From: Coturnix japonica
Lineage: Eukaryota; Chordata; Aves; Galliformes; Phasianidae
Direction of reading: 5' to 3'
DNA: 64,000 nucleotides
Assembly: GCF_001577835.2 (NCBI RefSeq)
Contig: NC_029521.1
Location: forward strand, 17,948,470 to 18,012,469
Below the pieces are notes generated by a model. It was not told where the DNA came from, did no database searches, and saw only the letters and a list, made by a program, of their open reading frames with translations. Positions 1 to 12,555 of the stretch are shown piece by piece. A program made the position numbers and the translations under genes. Each line of letters starts with the position of its first letter. The stretch's first letter is position 1.

Positions 1-3000
1 GCTTGTGGGGGAAATGAGCTTCAACCTGTTCTGGTATAAAAAGTCTTTGTGAATTTTTTGCCTTGAAGCCATTACTCTTTTTTCTTTCATTCAGTTTTGT
101 GCACATCTTGCTACATTTTCAACTTAAATTGTTTTTGAAAAGCGCAGGCTCTGTAACCAGCCCATAGAGAAGCAACTGCAGCATATTAAAAAGCAATCAA
201 GCGCTACCAATAGCTGAAGAGTTTTACAACTTCTGCTTCTGTTGCAAATTTATGAAGTAATAGGGGAAACATAATGACAGGCTAAATTAATGCAACAGCT
301 CTGTGGTGATATTCCCAGAGATCTGCCCTGCACTGTGTTCCTTAACACGTAAAGAGTCCTAGTATGAACATTGCTTCTGGTCCCATTGGACCCTGGGTAT
401 GGGGGATCAGGCCTAAAGCTGACCACGAAACATGCACCAAGCTTATGATCTCATCACTGTTGGAGCTGCCATTAGCATGCTTGTGCTGAGCCTGAGCAAA
501 CCAAGACAGAGCCACAAAGAACTCAGAATTATTAAATATATCACCAAAACTCTTTAAAAGAGCCTAAGTGGATTGTTTCACCAGTCTGACCTAGAGTACA
601 ACCATGGCAGCAATCTGCACAACAGGCAGGAACAGAACAGGAGAATCAGAATTGTCTCTGAAGAAACTATAAATGGGAACGCAACCCAGCGAATGCTGAT
701 GACTATGCAGCCAGGGTAATACGTTACAGAAAATACCAAGCCTTAAACTGAAATCTTTGTCACCTTCAGTATATTCACCATAGCAGGAGCTAATTGTTTT
801 TCTGGATAGCCTCTTTGCTATATACTTGATAAAAGAACCAAAAGCTGTGGCTGACTACATGCTTCCTATGCTTTAAGAGAATAACTGCCATGGTGACAGC
901 AACAGGTTAAATGAAGTAAATTAAGTGAATGAGAAAATAAACTTGTTTGTCCATTTTGTCCTACTTTCATTCCTTCTACAGTATCTTGCAAATGCTGAGA
1001 TAGTTTGTAATTAAAGGTAAAGCAAACAATTTTTAATCTTCTAACTTTATTAATTTTACTCTGAGCATCGGCACATTCCCACCCCTCAGACTGATTCCAG
1101 CAGACAAATTAATATAATCAGTTGGACAGCAATCTGTGTTTTTCAGGTATGAGATGTTGCCGAACCACTGAACTCACCTCATGAGATCATGGGCAGCTTG
1201 TTCACTTGGGAATTACGGTGGAAAGTTATTGAACAAACATTTTTATCATTATCAGAAAAAGTTTAATTCTCATTACACTGAGTTATCTTGAAAGCACTAT
1301 TCAGTACAACCTTTGAGTAACTAGTTTATTGTTACTGAGATAGCCTGGCGATAGGCACCTTAGAAAAAAACTAGAATAGGCAGTAGACTGAATCAGAAGC
1401 AGCAAATGCTCTCAATCTCCTCCGCTTTAAATATGAACACGATTGAAAACTTTCACAGTGGCAGTATTCTCAAAATGGAACTGAGTTCTTTATCTCAGCT
1501 ATGAATTAATTATTGATTTTTCAATTACAAAAACAATACAGCAAAGCAGACACTTGTGACTGCACAAAGTGCTCATCTGATGTGAATCATTGGACAGAGG
1601 AGACTTGTGCGTCAGCAACTAATTCTTAAACCAAATAGAATGTCACTTAAATAGTGTAAAAATAACAAATAAAAAACTATTTGATTTTTAGCATTGCAAA
1701 TGGGATACTGTGCCAACTTTGCTCTGCATAACAAGTCTCAAGAAGCTTCTCCTGGGAATGTTTACATTGTGTTTCTATCCAGGCCTCATATTTGCTTTGA
1801 ATTGTGACAACAGTTTGACCGTTTTCATGTTAAAAGCTTCCTGCCTTTGTCATGAAAGGAGCTTTTCATCAATATCTGTAGACAACAGTCAAAACAGGAA
1901 TTCAGGAATACTGCTGCAAAATATCTAGAAACGCTTGTTCCATAGTACCACTCCCACATCACTCCCTAACCACACTCTGGGACCTTGAACCATACCAAGA
2001 GGGAAGTAAGAGGGCCTTGGGGCCCAAATCCCACTGCTGCTGCCTGTCTGGAAGGAGGTAGGGTAAGCAGGTAGTACTGCAGGAGCCTGAAAGCAGAGGA
2101 CAGAGAGGGGCAGGGAGGGTAGAAGAGCATGGAGGGAGACCTGGAGCAGAAGGACAGGAGGAGAAGGATCTCTCATGCCAAGTCAAATAAATAATTTATG
2201 TCAAAGGAACTTGGAAAATAATACCTCCCCCTATGTGAAACTATGTAAAGGTAAGACCACGCACGGGACCAAAGTAAGAACTGGTCAGACAAAAGTCTGA
2301 GTGTCTTTCTCTGGAAGAATTATTTACCTCAAATCTTTAGAGCACTGAAGAGAAATCGGAAAGTCTGATTCGCATCTCAGATTGTTTTAGTTGAGTAATG
2401 AATAGTCTGAACTTCCTTTTCTTACAGTGCAGTCAAATAGCGATTATGCAAAGCATACAATTCTAAACAGCTAATTAAACAGCAACCCCAAATCTTTACA
2501 GCTGAATAAGCTGCTAAAAAAAAAAAAAAAAAGCCAGAAACAGTGCTGCATGTATAACTTCTTCTAAAAACAGGATTCAGCTACTTCTAGTTGTTCACCT
2601 CTCCACATATTTTACCTGTGCAGATAGCCACCACCAACAGGACTCTGAGCATTATTTTTCTATTAGAGCATTTTCCACTTGAAGCTTTCAAGGAAGTTAC
2701 TCTATTTTCTAATAGAAACCACCAAGAAAGTAAGAATGGCAATGCAGACAGCTGCAATAAATATTGGAGAGCCAAGACATCTTCGCTCAGGATGAAAACA
2801 GATTATATTGTACCAAAGAGAAAAGAAAGCCTCACCCTTTTCCAAGGATAATTTAAAATGACCTTTAAGTCAAGTGTGCTTTCTTCCCAGCAGGTATGTA
2901 CAGAAATTTATGTAATATGTTCATTCCCATTTAACTAAGATTCACATACTTCAAGACTCACAGCAGCATTTCCCCATAGCTGCTAAGTAAAGGACTGCTT

Positions 3001-6000
3001 TTTGATTACTGTCCCTGAATTAAACAGAGCACCTGGGATTATAATTCCAGCAGTTTTAGGAGAACTATTCCTCCAAAATTAATGCATCTGCAGTTCCTAA
3101 GCAGTGATCTTGACAGTTAGTATAACTTTGGTGCAAACAAAAGCAGTAGCAGGAGTCATTTTAATGCCTGTTTGAAAAGTTCTGTGATCTTCTAAACATC
3201 CATTAGTCAAGCATCATTTCTTTAAAGTTCAGTGAAAAAGCAATCAAACATTGTGATAAGAGTCACCTTCCAGTAGTTTTTAGTACTTCTTTTTTTTTTT
3301 TTTTGAAACCCGGAGAAAACCCGAAATAAAACAATTATCCTTCAAGCACCACATTAGTTCAGTCACAGAAGGTTAGTTCTTCAACAATGTAATTTAATGC
3401 CTTTAGCTACTCCTTATACACACTAATGGATGCACTTAACTATGAAAAAACAGGCACTGATACCTAGGAACTGTTATAGTAGGAGCAGCACCCATGGTAG
3501 CATTTTAATCAGATGTGGAGACGTTTTTCTTTCTAGTTCCCATTATTGTAGACAGTTGTATTTAAAGTATGAATCAGGCACCCATAGAAAATATATAGAC
3601 AAAATTCTTTAAGAGTAGTACTTATGTGGTAAAAAAAACCACAAAGCCTTAGAGCTTACACTTAATTCATTTGCAAATGCTCATTAATAACTTACTTGGA
3701 TATGGACACCTTCTTCTTAAACCCATCACAAAAATTTCATTTTCAGAAACGGTTTAGCATTTAATTTTTCATTCACATTTGCATCCGCTATTTTTCATCC
3801 ACACTTAATGATGCATGTCACCCATTACTGTTAGGATATATACTAAAAATAATCAAAATACAAAAGTATAAAGTGGTTTAAAAATAAGAAGGACAATGTA
3901 AAGCTTTTCATATCTTTTATGACATCAGTGCTACTTTGTGCAATGGGAACAAATACCAGATTTGTACTTTGGCAGCCAGCTGACTCAAGTACTTAGTATG
4001 TATTGTCCTGTTATCGGGAATTGGGCTCCTGAACAGCAGAGAAAACTATGTGAGACATTCTTGAGACTCTGTTTAACTAACTTACTTTCCTATGTCTCCA
4101 GGGTGTTAAGTGAAGTCTGTCACTATCCCAGAAAAGTTATTTAGCTCCTCCGGCTTTCACAAACTTATATATCCTCATTATCTACCATTTCACTTCAGGA
4201 TTGCAGAAGACCTCACCTGAGCCATAGCAGTTAATGAGTTTATGCTGAGTACAGGGATGAGGTGCCAAGCTTGCTCCTCCCCGGAAGGCCATCACTCAGG
4301 CGCAGATACAGAGACGGTTGCCAGAGCATAATCTGGACTTGGATTTTCCACTAGCTCAAACCACATCACGAGAAAAAGTCAGACTAAAGGATTTCTGCAA
4401 ATTATTGTTTCCTGGACAATGTGAGACACCAATTTTCAGATAACACATAACTTTCATCACAGGCAAAATTCAGTGTTAAAGAGCATGTTAACTGAAGCAT
4501 CATGAGGTTACACAGGAAACAGGGCTCTCTGATGTTACTCACCATTCTTTGGAGAAGCACTGTTGAAACTTAGGCTTCCCGAAAATGTTAGCCAGTGTGC
4601 ATACATACTGTGTCTGAAAAGGGCAGCCTTGTGATTGTTCAGGTGTGTGATCTTACTGTATCTCTGAGAGTGAGCAGCCATGAAACCACACAGCCAGTTA
4701 GATCAGGAAACTTAATCTGAAAATTAACCTGAAAAGAAAATACAAATAAAGTGGTTAGAATTCACTAGTGTGAGTTATCACAAAGCATATGGAAACAGTG
4801 AGTGGGGAGAGAAGGACCAGAAAATCCCTTTTGGCTGCAACATCTTACAGCAATGACAGAATCATTGGAAGGGAATTGTAATCTACCACAAGCTAGTATG
4901 AGCATTTGCAAGAATATAAAACTGGGCTGTTTAGAACTAATATATTGGCCATATGCTTCTACACTGTTTCCTGGTGAGGATTCTAAAAACTCAACAAAGC
5001 TCACAAACAGCTCCTTGGTAGGTATCATCACTCCTGCTTTACAGGAATGAATCTAAGGGTGAAACATGGGTCATTTACTTTAAACAAGTTTTGTGGAAGA
5101 CAAATGGAAACAAAAATAAAGAACACTGATTCTTGATTCTCATCACTATGTTAATCAATACACCAATTGTGACCAACTTGCGGAACATTAAGAAATGCCC
5201 CCCTGAGTATTTGCTAGTGAGTTAGGCAAATGAGCAGCTGTGTCACCACACCAGCACTTGCATGGCTGCACTGAACAGCACATCCTACAACAGCTGGTGA
5301 GCTGAAAGCAAAGAGGGAACAAGGCAGGAACAGAGGAGGGAAGGCAACTCAGAAAAGACACAGGATAGGAATTAGACATGGGCATGAAACCAAGAGATTT
5401 TAACAGCAGGTTCTCAAATGTTCATAAGCTCACACAGGATCTTGCTGGTCATGAGACGTAGAAGGGAGATACTGGTTATTGTGTTGTCCATCAGCAAGTC
5501 AAGAATGCGCATCACCCCGTGTGCCTACTGTTTGGTTATAATTCCTCCCAGCTAAGTGTAAAATAATAATAATAATAATAATATTAATACCAAACTAATA
5601 CTATTGGAGTAGGAAAAGAGATTTTACTTTACTCCACTTCAAAAACAACACATTACATAATGGTATAATAATATTTTCCATCCTTCAGAGCTTGTATGAA
5701 GCTACGTGAAAATATATGTTGTAGATTCTGGCAGTCTTTTAAGCTTTATACACAGTGTAGAACATTGCTTTCTCCATAGAGTAATAGAAAACAAATTAAC
5801 AAAATTTAAAATGGTTTCTAACCCTGACGTTACTTTACACCACTTTGGATTTGCACAAGTGATGGCACAAGCTGTGGGGAAATGAATATTCATATCTCAC
5901 CTGTTTATGCTGCAGATGCTAGTTGGCTGTTAAGTATTTTTGTCTGTGGTTTTATAGCCTCCTCTACAACAAATGAGGGACAAAACCCTTTGTCCTTGAA

Positions 6001-8530
6001 ACCATGAAGACTGAAGATTTTATACAGGCCTTTGAAAGACATCAAGTCCTGATGAGCACACAGCAAACAGGCCCACCAAGTAAGATTCAGTGTGTACTGA
6101 CTCATTTTCACTTGTCTTGTGTATTAGTAATGTTTATAAAATGTTCTTTTCTGCATTAGAAAAGTCATCTTAACTTAGATTGTTTCTGTTTCCAAGACTC
6201 CAAAATTTCTAGTTGCAATGCAAATAACTTAAATGAGCCACATTTTGTTCCTCCAGACCTAGGGTGGCCTCCACTACTCACTCAAAAGAAAAAAAGAAGA
6301 GAGGAGATTCAGTACAGGAGAGTCTTGGGAAGAACTGAGGGTTCTAAATCCAGACGCTGCCATCCAGCTCCTTCCCCTCACACTGGGGGCAGATCTGAAG
6401 TGATTTAATTTCCTTAGCATTTACTATTTGCTGTGTGTGAGCATACAGGTCTACTGAATATGAGCATTTGGGAGCCAGAAGATATTCCAGATATCTGGTC
6501 CAGCTAACTATCCAGCCAATTACATGCAAAGGCTTATTACTTCTTCCCCTTCCCAGAAGAATTTCTAACCATGAATAGAAAAGCTGTTTCATTGAGCCAG
6601 GAAGCTGAGAAGCACTCAGTGATGAAATGGCAGGGCAATAGCAGCAGCTGCTGCCACAGGACAGACCTGTAGGCTCTGGTGGGGTCTTGCACCGAGGCTT
6701 CTACTCAGTTACTACAGAGGAGTTCTTGGTGGCATGCAGCTCTGTGGTCAGTTGTTAAGCCTCAGTAGATGCCCTGGGAGAGGGAATTGGGTGCCAGTGG
6801 TGACAAGGATGGGACAGAAGCTTTATAGAAGAAAAGGGTGTCCTGAGAAGATATCAGTTTGGTCCTTCAGTGCTTCACAGAGTTCAAGGGAACATCAGTC
6901 TAGAGATTCTAATCAAGGTAGCATCTGGATATCCACTTTTAATGCCTTTCCCAACCAGCTGCTTTGCCAACTGCTTCCTCTCCATCCCTATACCAGGACA
7001 TGCATTACACACATCTGTGACATTTAGACAAAATAAGATCATAAAAGGGAGCTGAACAATGCTAAAGCCATTTGCCAGGCATGTGCTTCCACTGTAGATA
7101 CATTTAGAGTATTTTTCCTATGCAGGAACAGGAGCTGAAAACTGAGGTTCCAACAGCTTGTCACAGGGCTTAGCAGCTGCTCTTTCATTAAGCTATCCAC
7201 TGCACATATCCCAGCACAAGTATAACTTCATATGCACTAGCAAACATCAAGAGAGGTCATGTGAGAATCTGTATAAATCACAAAACATAATAAAATAAAA
7301 ACATGCTATGAGAGGAATAATTTTTATCATCTATGCTTTCCTGAGCTACTCAAGGTGGAATCTTTACATTCATTTGTTATAGCCTAATTTCAGTTGCGTT
7401 AGCACAAACTCAGAAGAAATATCCCAGAAACAACAGAGGATCTTTACACTGCCACCATTGCAAACACCAGAACATAACCCACTGAAGTACATCCTGAGGC
7501 CAGACATGGGGAATGCTTAAAAGATCCAACACAACACAACTGTTTCAGTCAGGAGTGCCTCCTGCACACTATAAACAATATACTAAAGGCAACTTCCTTA
7601 AATGTTTGCTGGAAAAGCCATTTATGTCATCATTACAGGCATTTCCCCCAGTGTTTTCATCTTTGTTGTTTCAATCTTTGATAATGCGGGAAGGAAATCA
7701 GGCAACTTGTGGATATTGCTGCTACCCTTCAGTTCTACTGATAATAGCTGTGGAAACATACACATAAGAATAACTTCCTGAATGAAACAATATTTGCACG
7801 TATAGAAGCTTTTGTTGTCGTTGTCTAGAGGACACAGATTTGCACACTTATGGTAACTTCTAAATGCCCACAAGGAGTACCACTAGAACACATTAATACT
7901 CTCTTTGAGAGGAAAAAGAAATAAAGCAGTCAAATCAAGTGCTGGTCTTTCCCAAAAAGAAAGGACAAATAGATACACACTAGCCCCATTTTACTTAAGC
8001 CAATTGTGTCATAACAGGAAAGCATTACTTATTCTAGATTTGATTTTTCAACACCCAAGATGAGCACTGGACATAACTTTACCCCTTTTTATTTCATAAT
8101 CTTGAATAGATTTTTCAAGACAAGAAGCTGGCATGTCTACCAGCTGAAAGACATTCAGTTGTAGAGGTGAGAACACAAGGCTTTAATTTTCCTGCTCTCC
8201 AAATTAAAGAGACTCTGAGTGATCTGGTTGGACACAAGCATTAAAAGAAGATTCTCAGGAGTATAGTCATAAATATAAGTGTTTGCTTTGGTTATGTTGT
8301 TGTTATTTTTGTTTTGTTTTTAAGTAAATTATGTTTCCTTAAGTAACTAGGCCTTATATTCCTATAACAGTAACCTGAGAAATAAAAGTGGCCACACAAC
8401 TAAAAGTAGGAGATACTTGCTATAAAGGAAAAGAGCAAAAATAAACCAAAATGATGGATAAAAACAAGGCAAACCAAATCACTTCCATATAGCTTATTAT
8501 ACTTACCTGTTACTTTAATCATAAATGTTA
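1..8530. other. Intergenic DNA, no gene seen
   Basis: AT-rich DNA expected to lie between EXOC6 (off the left edge) and HHEX. All open frames are short and lack domains or credible splice context. Simple-sequence content is an A18 run near 2516-2533, a T run at 3289-3304 and an (AAT)n tract near 5563-5583. No mobile element was recognised by eye. Confidence 0.6.
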
Positions 8531-8531
8531 C

Positions 8532-8579
<48 letters not shown>
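8532..8579. repeat. (CAA)n trinucleotide microsatellite
   Basis: About 15-16 uninterrupted CAA units. The overlapping minus-strand frame reads poly-leucine and is not a gene. Confidence 0.97.
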
Positions 8580-10475
8580 GGACCTCACTGCTGTTCATCT
8601 CAGGTCTTCAGAATGAAGGCAAGGAAACAAAGTGGACCAGAGGAAGCAAATTAAGTAAGAACAACAAGATAACAGGTGTTTCTTATTTTTGTTCATGGTA
8701 GGTGAGTAGTAGGCTTGTCATTTCCTGAGACAAAATTCAGACCGCGATTTCTAAGAAATCAGGGGGGTTGCAACTTTATGAAACTTACCTCTTCCTTTTC
8801 TGTGCTGGAATATGAAGAAATATTGTATAATCATACTTCACCTACACTGCCTTTGGAGCAGTTTGGAGCTTTAGGGTACATGGCAGTGAGCTCACACAGC
8901 TTACTGCAAAGTGCTTTCTAATTTTAAACCTGCACAAAATTGGCAGTACTGGTGTTTGGGTTAAAGACAACAATATCTTTCCATTTCAGGCCATTGTTTA
9001 ATGTAGTTATCCAGTTCACCTGAACTGGGTTGAGTCTGACAATGAATGGAAACAAAGCATACAATCTGGTGCAATAAACAATGCAATATGTGGAATTGAC
9101 GACACCTCTCTGTGGCACCTGGGGGCAGGTCTGTGTCTCTGCTCACTTTCCACTAAGTAAACAGATGCCAGAAAGGTGACTCTGTTTGTGTCAACCTCAC
9201 ACACAAAAGTTGCTGAGACAGTGAGATCACAGAGACTTTGCTTTGGTGTCATCCTGGAAAAACAGAAGTACTGAATCAAATATGTCAGAACTTTCATGTG
9301 AGTAAAGAGCCAATCCCATGAGCTCAGTGGCCTCTGCTGACAGGCACTGATGAGTCCTCAAAAGTTGATTTCATAGTAACCCAGCAAAGGATGCTGTGAT
9401 ACCAGTCCCACGGGCTCAGCAGGTTCTCATGAGGATGTCATGATAGCAGAAGTTCTTAACTTCAACCCACTACAGAGCAATTTTTGCCTTGACAGCAGCT
9501 CAGGAAATTAAGCTGTGTTATAGTAGCACCACCTGGTAGACCTGGTGCACAGTAATAGTGCAGCCACCTCACCTTACCAAGCACTGCACACAACCTGGCA
9601 CAGGCAGGAGGGAAGCTCTTCTTACAGCATTTAGAAGTAGAGGTGTCTTCTTTTCTTCCAGGGCTGACCCCTAGAAGACCTCTTCACCTCCTGACAGGCC
9701 TTACAGGAAGGAGTGCTTGTTGCCACCTCATTGCTGCCACCTCATGCAGTGAGGGCAGAGCTTCTGTGCCCCTGGGGACAGCATGAAGGGCGGAAGGCCA
9801 AGCCCAGGGAAGGAAGGAGTGGGTGGACTGCAAGAAGGCACAAATATGTCTGACTCTCCTCCCACCTTCTAGTGGGGCGTACTTGGGGAAGCTGGTTTGT
9901 TTGCCCACTGTTCACTGAAGCAGAAGGAGGAATTAAATCCTTTACTGAGACAGTCGCCAGACACAGCCAAGGATTATTGTGCCTTAAGGGCAATGGTGGG
10001 TAGATGCTGACAACAAGGAACAGAGACACATGGCAACTGAAGTTCTTAAAACACATTGCTTTGGGACATCTTGGCTGAAGATAAGTTGTCAGGGTTAGAT
10101 CTGTTTTTTCTTTTGTATTATAAGGGAAAGGGATCATTATACCTGTGGCATAAAAAGTATTGTTTTCTGTTTCCTAAGCAGCTGTACTTTCTCCACCAAA
10201 AGTCAGTCACTAAAGCTGAGTGCTCGTCTTACTCACACTGTTGCAGGCATTGGCTTCCATGGGAGCAACCATACAAAAAGGAAGGATAAGCAGGATAAGT
10301 TGTGTTTTTTCCATGTCGCTGGACTGACTGTCCTTATAGTTTTGGAGAAAGGACAAAGTTCAGACCTGATCTGAAGGTCTGCAATTCATTTCATTTAGGT
10401 AACCATAAAGCGTGCTTCCTAAATACACACCCATTTCTTGTTTCTAACAGAGCTGCCGCACTGGGGCTTTCACAC

Positions 10476-10494
10476 AGCTAATTAGTAATTAGCT
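10476..10494. promoter_or_regulatory. Perfect 19-bp palindrome of homeodomain sites
   Basis: AGCTAATTA-G-TAATTAGCT is a perfect 9+1+9 palindrome made of two TAATTA cores. A CAATTAATCC site follows at about 10507-10516. Paired TAAT sites like this bind homeodomain dimers. Any link to HHEX regulation is inference. Confidence 0.45.
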
Positions 10495-11459
10495 AGCATT
10501 TTTTTCAATTAATCCAGTAGTAAATCCTTCATCTTTCAGAGCAGGTCAGTGACTGAGCACTGGACTCACTGGACATCAGAGTAGCACTTCTTGCTCTTAT
10601 TGCAGTCAGCTTTTCATTACCATTTTACCAATCCTGATAAAACTAGTCAAGCTTTCTTCAAGCAGAGTTTGACAAAGCAAAAGATGCCACAGAGAAATGG
10701 AAACCCCTGGGTTTCCCTCCACAGTTCTCTCTATGGTGCTGCAGCTCCTGCAGTAGGTTGAGCAACAATTTGTTCATTCCCACAACCTCACCTGTGTTAC
10801 AGCAAACACCTGAAGGGGGTTTCTGAGCTACACAATTCTGTGGAACCAGACCTCATCAGCAGAGTTGATACAATTCATCTGTTTTTGTGGAAGATGCTGT
10901 GGAGCTTTTTGCTACTTCTTTGCAAAACCAACAAACAAAAAAACAAGTACTTATGTATGAAGAAAGAATGGTAAATGGGAAGAAATGGAGGTCTAGCCAT
11001 AGTTTTGACTCCAGCTTCAGGTTCCTTGGCAGTGGAGCAGCAGTTAAATAACTTTTGGCCACCTCATAAATTTAAGTTATTTTTGTACCATCGAAACTTG
11101 ATTTATTAGTCTGGAACTTATCTAATATAATACATCCAAATGAACTTTAATGATCAACCTATTATAAAATGATGAAAAACAAAGTTTTTAAGGAAATGAC
11201 AACTGACCCCTCTCCATAGCAGCACAGTGCTATAAGAGACAGCTGTAATGGCACAAATGGGTGGTTTATCAGCCTTCTGCCAGAGACTGACAAAATCATG
11301 TCAAATGAGGCATTAAAGCCCTGCTTTTGGAAACTGTGATAAACACCGCGTAATTTACTGACATAATATATATTGAGTCAAATATTTAGTTATGCATTAA
11401 ATCTAAATCCAACATTAGAGCATTTCCTCTTGATTAAAAAGGATAAAATGTAGATGTTA

Positions 11460-11800
11460 TTTTATGCTCCAGTTCCCACATCTAATTAATGCTCTGCATT
11501 CGGAGCCATTTCTGACATTACAAATGTATCTGCAAACATGCCAAGGAAAGGGGGGAGGCACAAGGGAAACAAGTGCAAAATCTATATGCTTAATTCATAT
11601 TTCTCCATTTGCAGTAGCTAACATGTTATTGCAGAGACTATTTGCAGACACTTGCCCTGCCAGTGAACAGCTAACTTCCCTGATTGCTTGTATAAACAGT
11701 CTTCTAGATGTGGAGACAGATGTTGTAGGAGAGCACACTGCTAATTTAATTTTAGTATCATTGGGAATTAAACGTGGGACATTAATAGATTGACAGTAAA
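11460..11800. promoter_or_regulatory. Candidate conserved noncoding element (or short unrecognised ORF)
   Basis: TAATTA, TTAATAG and ATTAAT words are frequent, and the block has a plain, repeat-free texture. A 109-codon open frame on the plus strand (11464-11793) runs through it, but its residues show no domain and no splice signals frame it. I favour a regulatory element over a gene. Confidence 0.25.
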
Positions 11801-12249
11801 TGTTGACTAGGCAATATAAGCATTGTACAGCAGAACTATTAAGAGCCTTAATATTTATGAGATCATATTAAAAGGTTTGCAAGAAAGATTATTGTCTAGG
11901 GAATAAGATGTACCCAATTAGAGAAAAGATTGCTGCCAAGATAGCATAAAATACTTCACTGTTTTTGTATCATATATTACTAACCTTACTGGGCATGAGG
12001 AAATTATTTTAAATTTATGTATATTTATAGGGTATTTTATGACTTATTCATATCTAGAAATAGAAGGTGGCATATTCTCAAGAATCACTAAAATATCTCC
12101 ATTCCTTATGCATTATATTCACAGCATTACATGTGAACCGATTTTTGTGAAGCAGTGATTTGTTAATGTGTTTTATTATCAAATACTGTTAATGTCACAC
12201 TCTTGTTGCAGTTTGACAAATTCTTCATTGTAATTACTCCCTTTATAGA

Positions 12250-12555
12250 GAACATTTTAGAGAGCTTAAGGGCAAGGAGTTTGTGGCAAAGTGGGGGTCA
12301 GATAACAGCAATAGGATGAAAGATAATGTCCAGGGGAGATTCAGATTGGATATGAAGAAATATCTGTTCTCAGAAAGAGTGGCAATGCACTGGCACAGAT
12401 TGCCCAGGAAGGTGGTGGGGTCACAATCTATGGAGGTATTCAAGAAAAGGGTAGGTATGGCACTGATGGATGTGGTCAGTGGGCATGGTGAGGGGGGACT
12501 GATTTTTGGACTTGGTGATTTTATTGGTCTTTTCTAACTTTAATGCTTCTATCCT
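12250..12555 (+). mobile_element. CR1: CR1 LINE fragment, 3' end
   Basis: About 300 bp matching the 3' region of chicken-type CR1: the stretch corresponding to tgcccaggaaggtggtgggg, a gtattcaag...aaggg section, and the terminal ttggtcttttctaacttt...atg tail. It is truncated at the 5' end, as nearly all CR1 copies are, and noncoding now. Confidence 0.85.

Larger units (their letters stand above)
8580..12239. other. Intergenic DNA with possible regulatory patches
   Basis: No gene is supported. A 131-codon open frame (9742-10137, minus) has no recognised domain. The palindromic homeodomain site at 10476-10494 and the TAAT-rich stretch at 11460-11800 are described separately. Confidence 0.55.

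Noticed and set aside
8400-8588. 62-codon frame with poly-leucine resembling a signal peptide
   Set aside because: It is a translation of the (CAA)n microsatellite on the minus strand.
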